Below are positions 22,481 through 34,400 of a stretch of DNA of 64,000 bases, in pieces (positions within the stretch are counted from its first letter, which is position 1; every line of letters begins with the position of its first letter). The notes under the pieces are model-generated. The model was given only the letters and a program-made list of their open reading frames with translations. It made no database searches and had not been told where the DNA came from. Origin of the DNA: Undaria pinnatifida (lineage: Eukaryota > Sar > Phaeophyceae > Laminariales > Alariaceae); the NCBI GenBank assembly GCA_012845835.1, contig JABAKD010000021.1:17177666-17241665 (forward strand). The letters run 5' to 3'. The position numbers were made by a program, and so were the translations under genes.

Positions 22481-25400
22481 TGAGCTCCTCACGTTATGAT
22501 GGCAGAAACCTATCAGAAATTGACTACGCTCACCCCTACCTTTGGGATGACTCTCTCACGCCACTTACGACACTCACGGCACTTACGGCACTTACGGCAA
22601 CAAATCTTGGGGCCATTAATATTCCTTTTACGCGAGCGCGATATCATCTGTTAGCTGTCAATCCTGGCCCTTGGATAGCGTGGTGATACCTCCGACAGAG
22701 AACACCTACGGATCCGTTTCTTACCGCGGCTCAGGATCACTTGAGCAAATGGCTCGACCCTAATCTTCATTCAAGTTTCGAACGGTTGTTGCTTTCTCGT
22801 TTGACGGCATATTGTTTTGAGATGTTTTAGGTGGCTACATCCCCTTCGTTGGGCAAGAAAACGCTCCGACAACGGAAACCATCTCGCTCCTGGCAAGCGT
22901 CAACATCCGAACCGTGGACAAGGGAGCGATGACGGCGGTGGATGCCGCTATCGGCACACACGAGCAGCAAGGGAGGTGACGGCGGTGTGTGCTCGTATTG
23001 TTACTGAATAGAGTGCTTTGTACATCGCCGGCTGTGGGAACGTACGGAAAGGCGACGCGGAGTGCCATGCGCCTTTTCGAAAACGCACCCTGAAGGAGCA
23101 ACCGGCCAGCCTAACCCTAATAATTTACACTTGATCCGCCGCACAGATAATCAGTATACTCAAATCCTCGCCTCTCCCAAGACCAGGAAAGATAACCAGC
23201 CAACCCTACGCAGCAATCCCTATCGCTAACACGAACCCTACCCCTAACCGTAACTAATAGTAACTAGAATCGCCTCGTCATTCCCTAGCCCCGGGGCAGC
23301 AAAAGCTAACGCTGAGCTACGCTCGTCTGCTCACCTCAAAAGTACTCGAACAGAGGAAAGCAAAAACTGTTTTATGTGTGTCTTGGGGACGTGTCCGTCC
23401 GTGGGGGCGTGGTGAAGGGTCGACAACGGGGCGAAGTGGGGGTAAGAGCACAAATGCACACCGGCAGAAGCTTAAGGGCACTATCGTTCCAATGAGCACA
23501 CATTTGAACTGCCAAGAACCACAGACTCTAGAGGCAAAACCACAATTATGAGGACATCCTTGAATTGCAAAGTAACTGCCAAGCAAACGTAGCGGCACAA
23601 CCGTTCTAGTTGGCTGATGGGCCCATTCTTGAATTCCGAGAGCTATGCAAACATAATCGTAGGTAAGGCCATGTCCTTGCAATTCCAGCAGCAAAGCAAA
23701 TACCGTCTCTGAGGAGGGAGATCCGAGAGATCGCCTGAGTGCTGAAGCCTCGCCGAAAGGCCCACGCGCGTTTGCTGACCGGAACGGGAGGGCTGGGGTT
23801 GACGCCGGCAGAAGCAACCACATTCAACATCGTGATACTTCGAAAGCAGGACTAGGTGTTATCGGTAACACAACTACTCCAACAGCACCTGCGATCCAGC
23901 AAATAGAAATAATGATACCAGTTAAGAGAATATTCCGGGACGGTCTGGCGGGTTGTATCGACGCTTTGGTGGACAGAGGGAAAAAAATGGCTTTCCCGCA
24001 TCCAAAGTCGTCAACCGGCCTGCTTGGAAGGAGCTTGCGGGGGCTTCGAAATACAGGGGTGTAACCAAGAGTTCTAAGCGTTGTCCGGCGTCGTTCATTC
24101 CATGAAATTTGGCCGTAGTGGGGCTCGACATGGCTGAGCAGACGCATATTGCTGTTGCGGCCTCACCTAATATTTTGGGGACTCCTGAATTGAGGTGATC
24201 TATGCCGTGCACAGAATCTCTTTTTCATTCAAAAAGAAGTGCAAACGCAATGAACCGATCAACAATCCCATGGTCCAACGTGTATACAACAAATACTTCG
24301 TAACCCTTGAATGGAATTCGTACGTCTGTCTAGGAGCCTCATCGACCGGACGAGAAGGATGCTCCTTACCGCCTTATCGTGGCACGAGGCAGCCGGCTCG
24401 GAAGGATACTGCGGGAGATACGCGACAGGTGGGTGTTCCAGGGGAAGAGACGGCCAGTACCTGAATCTTGGCTGGATTGTGACCTCGGGATAGAGGAAGA
24501 GAAGTTGCCCGAAGGCCTCCGGGACTATAAACGTTCACGTGGCACGACAATCAAGGGTCACAAAGCCCCATGAAGGCTCAACAGATACACCGACCTCCTC
24601 TTGGAAAGCTCGATAACCCTTCAGGGCGTACACTAGAAGAAACACAATCACCACTGTTGCGCCACAGATGTAGCCGCAAACCAAGTGACGGGTGTTTTCC
24701 TCTACGGTGTGAGCGTTGTGTGCAAGTATTGATTGGTTGAGATATCTATCGTGATGTGTTGCAATGTAGTGGTGTCGTGATGTGTTGGTGTAGCGCGCGT
24801 GACGTGCGGCTACCTGTGGTGAAGTTTCCACATCCTGGTCCTTTTAGAATACATTATTCAGAATACTCCGTTTGGGATGTCCTCCGTGTAGGATACCATG
24901 CCGTGGGATCGCCACATAGTATTATAGGCTAAAGTGAGATCATTGGTGTGGCCGACGCTTACGTCGTATCATCGTGCAATCATTAAACCGTTGCTTGTCT
25001 CACGTAATTTCCCTCTCAAATCCACCCCGCCGCGGACACCGCTGCTCTCGATCAGCCATCTATTAATAGAACAACTACACTACAGCACGATAAGAAAGCC
25101 CGCCTGAGCGCTTTACAGTAAGACCATCGCCTAGGGGTCAAGAAAATATAGCACTGACAGAGTGACGACCGACGACTGGCAAAGGGGTGGGCTAACCACA
25201 GGAGCCCCTGAGGGTAGAGGGAAGGGAGAGGGGAGATATTCGCCTCCTGGCTTTGGAGGAGGCCAGCAGCCTCCGCTCGAGAGTCATCCCAATCAATTCA
25301 TTCCCGTGTCCGACCGGAGTTTGTAAGAGGTTGAGGAGAGAATGGTGTCAATCGAGAAGTATGCCGTGGCATTGTGCACCTCACCTATTGTAACGCAAAG

Positions 25401-26300
25401 TGGACACGGGCACTCGGGCTTGAGCACAGATGAAACAGCGTCAATAAGGGCTTCGTGTTACGACAATGGTGTAGGAAGGTGTAATATTTTAGAGATAATG
25501 TTCAAATATTTAATACCACTTCTTGTGACCAAAATTCTCTGTCTGGCGGGGTTCTTGAATGACGTTATGACTCAACGCTATTACAATATAGAAAAATCAC
25601 TTTTGGACTGAAAAGATCCAGTATTCTAACCAATCTCGTTTTAGTTTTAACGTATTTTACCATCCGCTTGGATACTGGGTTTTTTCGTCGGGTTACACAC
25701 AGTGAATTGTCGGATCTGTGGGATCTCTCGGGTGATTCAAATCGACTTCCTAAATGAGGATCTTCAAAAATGGATTAGAAATGGATTAGAAGTGAATATC
25801 TCAATGTATTACACGAGTATTGAAAGGGTGCACCTGTATCTTGGCACTATGTCCCGCTATGTAGCACGCGTCCAACCCGTTGTCCACCTCATGCCCCACA
25901 GTTCGAAGCGGCTTAAAGTTCCTTACCCCCTCTCCAGTAGATACAAATCAATTGTACAAGGACCCCTCCATGTCACGGACAGATAACTCGGTGACATAGA
26001 GAGGTAGCTAGCAGTGGACGAGGCCTTCGGAACGGCCCTGGCTTCCAGAGAGTTCGACGACAAGATCAAGGCCCTGAGAGAGTTCTGGGACAAGATCAAG
26101 ATCAAGATCTCGATCAAGATCCATATTTTAATCTATGGTAGGAGGGATGTTGAACCGTGGGATGTTATGCCATCTCCCTGTTGTTTCATTGCGATGAGCT
26201 CAGCACCCACGCTTGCCACGGTAGAAGTCCTTCTCATTTATTTCCCAAAACCCTCAATTTACGAAATACCCAACACAACAACACAACACTTTTAACACTC
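22481..26300. other. Long stretch without a convincing gene
   Basis: 22560-22600 carries a 9-12-bp CTTACGGCA repeat. Two minus-strand open frames contain credible single membrane segments: 24535-24831 (ICGATVVIVFLLVYAL) and 23824-24147 (LLTGIIISICWIAGAVGVVV). They could be exons of a small membrane protein, but I find no consistent splice sites joining them. 26075-26125 has short GATCAAG repeats. Nothing else is recognised. Confidence 0.4.
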
Positions 26301-26309
26301 TCACAACAC

Positions 26310-26530
26310 CCAGACAGAACACAACACGATACAACACAACACGATACAACACAACACAACACGACACAACACAACACAACACAACACAACACAACACAAC
26401 ACAACACAACACAACACAACACAACACAACACAACAACACAACACAACACAACACAACACAACACAACACAACACAACACAACACAACACAACACAACAC
26501 AACACAACAACTCAAAACAACACAACACCC
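26310..26530. repeat. Pentamer microsatellite (AACAC)n
   Basis: About 200 bp of nearly pure ACAAC/AACAC units with a few GATAC interruptions at the left end. Cys/Val- and Thr/Gln-rich frames are artefacts. Confidence 0.97.
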
Positions 26531-26835
26531 TCACTACTTGCAACCGTTCTTCACTTAACATCACAATGGATAAATCAATGGATAATCTCATTGGGATAAA
26601 GTGCACAATAAAACCATTCGGCAGTCCCTCACTTCAGAAGCCCAAAACAATCAACTTCGCTGAAAACCCGCTACCAATATTACATAGTATAACACGCAGT
26701 TAAGAAAACTTTCCACAACAATGCCCAAGCCATAAACGCACCCACCTAGCAAACATCGTGTTCGATATGCAAACCAATGCGGGTCGCTCAAGAACAAGCT
26801 CCTGAAGAGGTTCCCCTCCAACGGTAGCAGTCGTA

Positions 26836-26883
26836 GGAAAACCCGACGAGCGCCGTCCCGGCATTGTGGGTATTTGAGGGTCA
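26836..26883 (-). repeat. Fragment of the G-run-flanked dispersed repeat family
   Basis: The reverse complement reads TACCCACAATGCCGGGACGG followed by a CGTCGGGTTTTC-like segment. It matches the core of the copies at 28277, 31240, 31575 and 51985. Confidence 0.6.
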
Positions 26884-27190
26884 TACCACTGTACCACTAT
26901 ATACCATATGGTCATGCCACTATGGTCATACCACTATGGTCATACCACTATGGTCATACCACTATGGTCATACCACTATGGTCATACCACTATGGTCATA
27001 CCACTATGGTCATACCACTATGGTCATACCACTATGGTCATACCACTATGGTCATACCACTATACCATATGGTCTTACCACTATGGTCATATCACTATGG
27101 TCATACCACTATGGTCATACCACTATGGTCATACCACTACATGGTCATAGGTAACCACTACAGTATGGTCATAGGTAACCACCACAGTAT
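26884..27190. repeat. 14-bp minisatellite, CTATGGTCATACCA
   Basis: About 17 near-perfect copies of CTATGGTCATACCA with a few interrupted units (CTATACCATATGGTC) inside and a longer unit at the right edge. The unit is partly palindromic (CCATATGG at the interruptions). Confidence 0.96.
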
Positions 27191-27879
27191 GGCCATACCA
27201 CTACGACCATGCATGACGCGGGTACCTTCCTCACACCAAATAATACGGTCGATATCCTCATCGACGCTACCCACGTTGATCCGCAAGCCCAAGTTCCCCT
27301 TGAATGGGCGTTTCGACTGCCCTCTGAATGGAGGCAGTGCTGATCAGGGGGGAAACGGATGAAGGTACTTCGTGTGCGTGCAGCCGCCAATACTACGCTC
27401 GCCCGGGACAAGTTCTCGTCGTCCACTGGAGCAAAAATGGATTCAACCTGCCGCCTCAAGTGTTGCTGTCATGGCGGAAATCCTTGGGCGCTTCGTGGTA
27501 GAGGGCATAGTCTGCATCGTCTAAACTAATCTAGTTTGCAGCGTGCGTGGTGCGTGGGGGGGGGAGTTGGAATTTTTTCAATATCATTTCTGATACCGAT
27601 CACTACTGTAGTGAGTATGTATTGTCGATATCGACATCTGTGGTCGATGCATTTTATCGGCCCACATTCATCGATGAACATCAGTTAGTAGTCTATACCG
27701 TGCGAGATGATGAGGTGATGGTCACACCTACCATGATCACTGCCAATGCACGCACCACACTACCATAGCGAGACAGCAAAAGAGGCGCATGTTTCTGACC
27801 GTGACCACGTACATGGCCGTCACAGCCCCGTGTTGATCACTTGCAATGCACACACTGCTATATATACATAGTCTATACT
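27191..27879. other. Stretch without a recognisable gene
   Basis: Short open frames only. Confidence 0.5.
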
Positions 27880-28095
27880 CCCCGTCAAAAACGCGTTTTA
27901 CAGTTTCCGGGTACAGACTGACTAACATCACCCTGTTGACCCTGATAGCTACACTGTAGTGTTGCAAGAGGTGTCGCCGACCTACATCCTTAATGAGGAC
28001 ACACAACCCGTAATACGCGCGATCTGAGTATCACACACAGCTTGCAAAGATGAGTTTCGTCAAAGTCTTCGTTCTCACAGCTGGAAAAAGTGTAT
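27880..28095 (+). repeat. Partial copy of dispersed repeat with GATGAGTTTCG terminus
   Basis: Closely similar to 34160-34385: CATCACCCTGTTGACCCTGA, TAATGAGGACACACAACCCG, AATACGCGCGATC and GCTTGCAAAGATGAGTTTCG occur in the same order. It ends at the CTCACAGCTGG block. Confidence 0.85.
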
Positions 28096-28153
28096 TTATA
28101 TGTTTATACTATTAATATGATAGATATGCTATTGATAGAGCGACACAGAAAGA

Positions 28154-28276
28154 ATGGACGACCACCAGCCCGAGGAAAGAGATACAGAAGGGGTGTTCAT
28201 TGCAGATCGGCTCGGAGGCGACCCAGATAGCCACCTCGCGGAGCATGTCCCGCTTAAGAGAGGCCAGGCGAACCAG
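28154..28276 (+). CDS. Possible small exon, interrupted by a dispersed repeat
   Basis: The frame starts with ATG and reads MDDHQPEERDTEGVFIADRL, hydrophilic and protein-like, up to about residue 40. After 28277 the same frame runs into the dispersed repeat that begins with a G-run, so any original gene would be cut there. Family not recognised. It could equally be chance. Confidence 0.2.
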
Positions 28277-28450
28277 TGGGGGGGGCGGGTGATTATCATA
28301 TCATGTATGGCCGTAATCCGCAGACACATAAATCCTTGCACCGCGACAATGCCGGGACAGATCACGTTGGTTTGCACAGGCCAGGCAGACATACGTCGAC
28401 ATCGCGTGCACCAAGCGCAAACGTGTTCGGCGAGTTGAAAGCAGGGTGAG
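28277..28450 (+). repeat. G-run-flanked dispersed repeat, copy
   Basis: Begins with GGGGGGGCGGG and includes ATGCCGGGACAGATCACG, GGCAGACATACGTCGACATC, CGCGTGCACCAAG and GTGTTCGGCGAG. Shared core with copies at 31240-31400, 31575-31660 and 51985-52180. Confidence 0.75.
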
Positions 28451-29137
28451 TCGCATCCACTTGCGAGGCGGACTTCGACGCCTTCTGCGTGCATTTTAGC
28501 ATATGGACGACAGCGGCGAAGGACGTGAGGGGGGACGGAAGGTTCTCATTTGCCGATTGTTTTAATCACCTGACCATTGACCACGCGGCCCTCTTGAGAC
28601 GGAGCAGCGATCCCACTCCTAGTAGAGACATTCCAACATTTTGGCGTTCAACACGCTTCTGTCACATACCTGGTACCACATTCCTGATAAAGCGTTTTCG
28701 CTTATCTTGACCCCTTCCTGAAACAATTTTTTGGTGGGGGGTGATAGACCGACACCCACGGCATGGTGGTGGAGCCTGGGCACGACCTAGGTATGTAATT
28801 GCGGGCGCAGAAGATCGATCGGGCGTGTGCACTGTAGAAAAATATAAGAATAGAACGTGCAACAACAGGGGCGAAGTAGCTCCAACGGCATCGTCACCAC
28901 TTCATGGTGACCGGTCATCAGGCACACGACCCTGACGTCAAACAAGTAAGTAAGTGCCGATTGCAGTACCAGGCACACGAAGCAAGCCCGGGGCGTTGAG
29001 GCAGAGGGTAGTTAGTATGCACCCGACGAGCTGCAATGCAACATGATGTCCGACATGTATGCGCAGAGCATGACACTGGGCGTGCAATTGCTCCGCGCTT
29101 GCTACAGCAGACGGTTGATAAACCCCACCTAGAGGAT
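28451..29137. other. Stretch without a recognisable gene
   Basis: Nothing recognised. A segment GATTGCAGTACCAGG near 28959 resembles the tandem repeat that follows at 29138. Confidence 0.5.
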
Positions 29138-29247
29138 AGGTTCACGATTGCAGTACCAGGTCTGTCACCGAGCCCCAAAAAGGACTGGGCCTAGGTTCAC
29201 GGTTACAGTACCAGGTCTGTCACCGAGCCCCAAAAAGGACTGGGCCG
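29138..29247. repeat. 55-bp perfect-looking tandem duplication
   Basis: Two adjacent copies of a unit starting AGGTTCACG and ending AAAAAGGACTGGGCC, differing at only a few positions (GATTGCAG against GGTTACAG). Confidence 0.92.
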
Positions 29248-31239
29248 GGAGTAGATGCCGGGTAGATGTAAATTAGATGCCGAGTGGATACCGAGAAGAT
29301 CTGTTATTGACTTCCCTTTTAAGGTTCCCCTGGGTTTCGTTGTTCGGTGCGTACGGCAGCTGTCCGTGAGCGGTCTGCATCAAAGCGTATTGTTCGCGCG
29401 TTGTCGGATCGCAAAGGAGAAAAACAAGCACAGTGCAGCAATTCAGCTTCGCTAGATACGCATTCATGGATACTACGCTATGTGTCCCAGTTCCCAGTAT
29501 ACATTGTTATACCGACTGGTAAGAGGTAAGGATTTTTCCGGTTGGCGGGCACGTTAACGTTAACGTTAATTTCACCGATTATACTTTGCCATTATCATAT
29601 TATACCATAGAATATACTTCGTATGCGGGTCACCTACATTATTATGTATTATGTCTCAGTACAAGCCGTGGATCATTTAATGTAAGTAATGGATTTGGAC
29701 GAGGCCCTCCTGCGCCGACCCGTGGTCCCGAGCATTCGTAATTGAGGTCCGTTCAATTGTATTCGTAGTTGACAACTGGTCCGGTAAAGGGATGTCTCGC
29801 CCAAACTCCCTTGTAATTGCCTCAATAATTCCACGCACACGCGGCGACAGTGGTAGCTCGACGACGCCTGCATAGCTCTGGCCGCATTTGCTGTTGCTAC
29901 CCACTTGTTCTCTATTTTAAAAGAAGTGGCCCCGATTTTGTACTATGCGGCCGACTCCGTCGTCCAGCCACCAGTCTACATGATTTCGTATACAGCCGCG
30001 CCCCGCTCAGAAATGGGCTGGGGAGCCTCCCACGCGAAAGGAATGACGTGGTTCCACAGCTCTGCCGCGCGCAAGTAAATGTTCTTGCAGGGCGGCCGTT
30101 ATACGGGTTGTTTCAAGAGGTAGACGGTACCGGAAACCTTTCGGTCGAGACCACGGGGGGGTGGGTGCCGGCGGTCAGATCAAATCCAATACGACAGGCG
30201 ACAGAGATGTACACCGTGACCAGCCGGGACGCGCAAAATCGCCGGGCAGTCCCGGTTTAATAACCCCACCTCCACCAGACCAGATACCTCTGAACACTTC
30301 TATTAGTAACGAGATCCTGTAAAAATATTGTATATTATCCTTCTAAACGTACTTTCAATTTGTTTTTGCTCATCACATCAATAATAATTACAAGTGTTGA
30401 CGCTTTCCGATTCTCCTTCTCCCACCCTATTCATTATTAATACAAGTAACTTAGACCCGGGGCACTAAGCAGGACCTTAACCCCCTCCTCAACACGGCAC
30501 ACACACGCCTCGGCCGTTTTCCCTTTCACCGCGAGAATAAGTCGGTAATTTCTCCCCTTGTCGACTCTCGTCGAGTTGTGTTTACCCACGCTCTAAAAGC
30601 GCCCTCGGGTCGGCCGTTCGTTGGCGTCTCTAGAAACTCCAAATCTCCTCACAAAGCACTGACTACCGTTGAACCCTCGAGTACCCTCGAGTCCAACGGT
30701 AGTGGATATCACACAGTGTTCGGGGGTAACCACTACACTACACCACACCACCCCGTGTGGCCAGCGGCTACGTTGCATCTATGTATCAGCTCGTCGTGCA
30801 CTTGCACCTGGACCAGAGGGATGTACATAGCAGGCTTTAGATTGTGGTATAATATATAATATGCGATATTCAAGGTGTGCTCAATCAACTATTACTAGTG
30901 GTCGTAAAAACAGCCGGTACCGGTACAAGGTCGATTTGGTGAGTTCGGGCCCCGCGTGGAGTTTTTAGTGTGTGTTTTGGTTTGTGTTCTGGTGTGTGCG
31001 TGCCAAAATTGGCTTGAGGGTGTAGTGAAGGTGGCGCCTGTCTATTAATAGCCCTGTCTATTATTAGTACCGTGTGTGTGCACAATTCGACGCGAGCGAG
31101 TCGATGGGGGAAGCAAATAAATGCCGAACCTTTCTGGCAGTAAATATCAAGTCAAGCACTGTACTAATAAAGTGGGGTTGGGGTTAGGGTTGAGCAACGA
31201 CGGCAAAAATTCGCCACACACAGCAAAGCTCATTGAGGA
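29248..31239. other. Stretch without a recognisable gene
   Basis: Short open frames without recognised domains. GTTAAC repeats occur at 29551-29569. 31165-31190 has one GGGGTTAGGGTT segment, a telomere-like short tract. Confidence 0.45.
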
Positions 31240-31400
31240 CGGGGGGGGCGGGGGGGTGTACTCAGCTTGTGCATGAACGTAGTCCTATGATCATAGACCC
31301 CTGCATCCCTACTATGACGGAACGGAGCACGCCAGGTTTTCACACAGGCAGACATTGCTTGCAATAAGCGCGAAGCGCTGTGAGGTGCTCGGGAGTCGCA
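31240..31400 (+). repeat. G-run-flanked dispersed repeat, copy
   Basis: Starts with a GGGGGGGCGGGGGGG run, then GTGCATGAACG, CATCCCTACTATGACGGAAC, GGCAGACATTGCTTGC and TGAGGTGCTCGGGAGTCGCA. Same order of blocks as 51985-52180. Confidence 0.75.
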
Positions 31401-31574
31401 GGAAGGGTAGACTGCATTCTTCCAAGAACCGATCGTAAGACGGACTTTGGCACCTTGTTGTGACCACGTTCTTGGTTCTGAATGAGGGGGGGAAAAATCG
31501 TATTTCGTATACCAGTAAATCAGATGCCAACTTGCATGGCGGTCGTCCGCAAGATCATAGGTAGGCACTCGCAT

Positions 31575-31660
31575 CCTTCAACGATACCGGAACAGAGCAC
31601 GTCGGGGTTTTCATCTCCCAGATAGACGCCGCCTGGCACCAAGTGCGAAAGCGACGGCGC
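31575..31660 (+). repeat. G-run-flanked dispersed repeat, fragment
   Basis: Contains CGATACCGGAACAGAGCACG, TCGGGGTTTTCATCTCCCAG and GGCACCAAGTGCGAAAGCG, matching the central part of the other copies. Confidence 0.6.
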
Positions 31661-31964
31661 GGCGGGGGCGGGGTTGCTGCGTAACGGCGGGTTTTTTGCG
31701 GTTTGAGAGACGAAAAGGCAAAAGGAGGCGGGAAAAAACTGGAAAGACTACACACACTTGTAGATGTGGCATCTGAAAACAAATACGATATCGTATACAA
31801 GTACAAACAAACTACTGTTAATATAACGCTAATTATAAATGGCAGTCAGCGACTTCGATAAAGTTGTGTAGAGGTCTTTACAGTGTTTTAGTAGGTAGGT
31901 GAGTCTCGTTCCTACTGCCAGGTACGTATACAATATTAACGTTACCGTCGCGGGTTAAATTAAA
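31661..31964. other. Stretch without a recognisable gene
   Basis: Nothing recognised. Confidence 0.5.
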
Positions 31965-32285
31965 TGAAGTCTCACCGAGTGCATACTAGTAAGCGCTCGA
32001 ACACAACAACAATATCGTACCAGAAAGAACTTATTCTTGGGCATCATAGGACATGATAATGAGCGGAAAGCGCGAGAGCGTGAGTGAGTGAGCAAAATTT
32101 AATATTCAATCAAAATCGATCAGCATGAAGAGGCTGGAAAGTGGGAGAGGAATGCTGAAAGAACAAAGAACCCATTAAAATATCTACGCATGATAAATGA
32201 ACGCATGTACCGGGATGGAGAAGGGAAGACACCCGAGACACGGCTTGTGCGGAACAAGAAATATAAAATAAATTGGGGAGCCATT
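31965..32285 (+). repeat. Diverged SINE-like fragment lacking the tRNA-like head
   Basis: Shares CCGAGTGCATACT, a GCGGAAAGCGCGAGAGCGTG block and GAGTGAGCAAAA with the body of the two SINE-like copies at 33178 and 39881. The tRNA-related head is missing or too diverged. Confidence 0.55.
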
Positions 32286-33084
32286 GTGCTGAATTTAGAA
32301 TGTATTTATTTATAGTAGGGCTGGGCCCTGGTCCAGTATGTACTGTGAGTAGTACTGTACTGGCACAACTGGCACAGTACTACACTGTAATAACTGGTTG
32401 AGGGGGATGCCAGGGGGGCAGTACATTTGACTACTTACGTAGGTCCTACAAAAACGCCTCATTATACAGCGAAAATCCGCCAATATTCACGGCGTAAGAG
32501 CAGAGATGGCGCGCAGATCAGCTAGAGAGGGGGAGAGCTCAAAAAAACTATTTTTAGAAACATTTACTCGATAACGCGGGCGTTTTTCATTTTTTTGCTG
32601 TTTTCGGCGGAGGATGTGAGTAAGCGTCTCATGAATGCGATTGGGACAATATTGAATATAAATGGGTGCGCGTACATGGCTATCTATGTACACGTCGCTG
32701 AGGCCGCGATTTCGCAAATTGTACGAGCAATTCTGTTTGGCGCACACACGTCAAATATGGATTTGAACCCATCCATGTGCCCCACCTTTTTCTGTATCCA
32801 GGCTGCGTGCTGTAATGTACCGTATTCCTGCACACTCCTGTCCATCATACCATCATACGCTCCGCTGGCTTTTGCTCCTCTCTTACAATTTGTTCTTTGT
32901 GAACCTTAACCACCAAATTGCATTTGAAACATGGTCCAAAAGCAATCTAATTTTTAGCTCTAGTGAAGCCCAACTGCGTAAAAACGCGCCCCCGGCACGG
33001 CGCCTCCATCGGGAGGCCTTCCGGGTGCGCCTCGGGCGGGGCCCCCTCACCAGCCAGGGGGGGGGCGGGGTCGGGGGGGCGGGG
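32286..33084. other. Stretch without a recognisable gene; GC-rich at its end
   Basis: An open frame at 32595-32909 is not recognised. 32985-33084 is very GC-rich with G-runs. Confidence 0.45.
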
Positions 33085-33105
33085 TCGCGGCTTCGCCGCG
33101 ACCAG
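33085..33105. other. Perfect short hairpin
   Basis: An 8-bp inverted repeat GGTCGCGG and CCGCGACC around the loop CTTCG. It lies in a GC-rich segment just before a SINE-like copy. No T-run follows, so it is not a pol III terminator. Confidence 0.7.
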
Positions 33106-33177
33106 CAGTGCACTGGTCGGGCCGAAGTGCACTGGCATATAACGCAGCCAGTACAGGTTATACTGGCAAGACCGGTC

Positions 33178-33490
33178 GCCCCGGTGGCGTATAAGGTTAT
33201 CCTCGAGCCTGGTATAGGTCAGGTTCGTGAGTTCGACCCCCGCCGAGTGCATACTCGTATAAATTGGTTAGGAATTTTTCTCGTGCACAAATTGACTTGC
33301 AGAAAGCGCGAGAGAGCGTGAGTTTGCAACGCTCGATGAAAAATCGACGAGCAGTTTGGATTGCTGAACCCTATGCGCGATAAAAATTGAAGGCAAGAAC
33401 CCGGGGGGGAGAAGGAATGACACCTGTGACCGCGGCTTGTCTTCCAGAAGAAGCTGCAAAGTAGAAGTGAGAAAAAAAAAAAAAAAAAAT
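33178..33490 (+). mobile_element. tRNA-derived SINE-like element, copy 1
   Basis: A head with pol III-like boxes: A box TGGCGTATAAGG at 33185-33196 and B box AGTTCGACCCC at 33230-33240, with spacing as in a tRNA gene. A tRNA-unrelated body follows, with GTGCATACTCGTA, TTGACTTGCAGAAAGCGCG, AATCGACGAGCAG, GGATTGCTGAACCCTATG and CACCTGTGACC. A run of about 18 A closes it near 33473-33490. A second copy with the same head and body is at 39881-40186. Such elements are transcribed by pol III and moved by a partner LINE. No clear target duplication. Confidence 0.85.
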
Positions 33491-33769
33491 GGCTTAAGCT
33501 ACCAAGGGCCCAGCCCTCCCTCCTAATGTATCATTATTACAACCCAGCGGTTAACCATACTACACCCTTTCCGAATAATAATAATAATAATACCTAAAAA
33601 ATATATATCTTAGTTGGGAAAGGGTGAAAAATAATCAAAATCAATTGAATGCTAGAGGCTGGGGAGCACCTTTCTGTTTCTCACTGGGTAGATAATCGAA
33701 AGACGATAAACTTGGTGACGCCTTGGGTCATGTATATAGACTAGTCATATTATAGTACTATATCTTTTT
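33491..33769. other. Stretch without a recognisable gene
   Basis: AT-rich, with short AAT triplet repeats near 33575-33592. Nothing else seen. Confidence 0.5.
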
Positions 33770-34400
33770 AGAGCCGGCCATGCCGCTGTTGCAACTCCCA
33801 CCCACCCCCGCCACCAACGCCCCCTCGTTCCCCACCACCCGCACCATCGCCTAGACCTAGCACCATGCGTATGGCAAACCCCTACATCTATGCGACCAAG
33901 AGCCCCCCCCCCCCGCGCCCCCCGCCTCCCCCGCCACATCCCCCCCCCCTCCCCCACAAGAAGGATTTATAGTTTCCACGCGCAAATTGACCTGCCCAAC
34001 CCGTCCCCTCCCCCCCCTCCCAACCCTCCCCCCTCCCGCCCCCCTTTTGATCACAATCAGGCCCCCACATCCTTCAAAACTCCGCCCTCTCCTCACCGGA
34101 TATTCGACTTACAGGATTCACTCGATAAACGGATGCATTTCCTTCGACAGCTGTCAGATTTTTTCCCCCTCAGAAACGGGTTTATAGTTTCCGCGCACAA
34201 ACTGCCTAACATCACCCTGTTGACCCTGATAGCTACAATGTATGTAGTTGCAAGGGAAGTCGCCGACCTATATCCTTAATGAGGACACACAACCCGTAAT
34301 ACGCGCGATCGGAGTATCACACACAGCTTGCAAAGATGAGTTTCGACAAAATATTCGATCTCACAGCTGGAGTGCATTTTAATTTTTATAGTATATCTGT
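33770..34400 (+). repeat. Longest copy of the C-rich / GATGAGTTTCG dispersed repeat
   Basis: It joins the two parts seen separately elsewhere. C-rich part: CCATGCCGCTG, GCCTAGACCTAGCACCA, poly-C tracts. 3' part: ACAGCTGTCAGATTTT, GTTTATAGTTTCCGCGCACA, CATCACCCTGTTGACCCTGA, GCTTGCAAAGATGAGTTTCG, CGATCTCACAGCTGGAGTGC. So it links 8672-9480, 27880-28095, 37725-37945 and the short pieces at 39150 and 59380. Confidence 0.85.
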
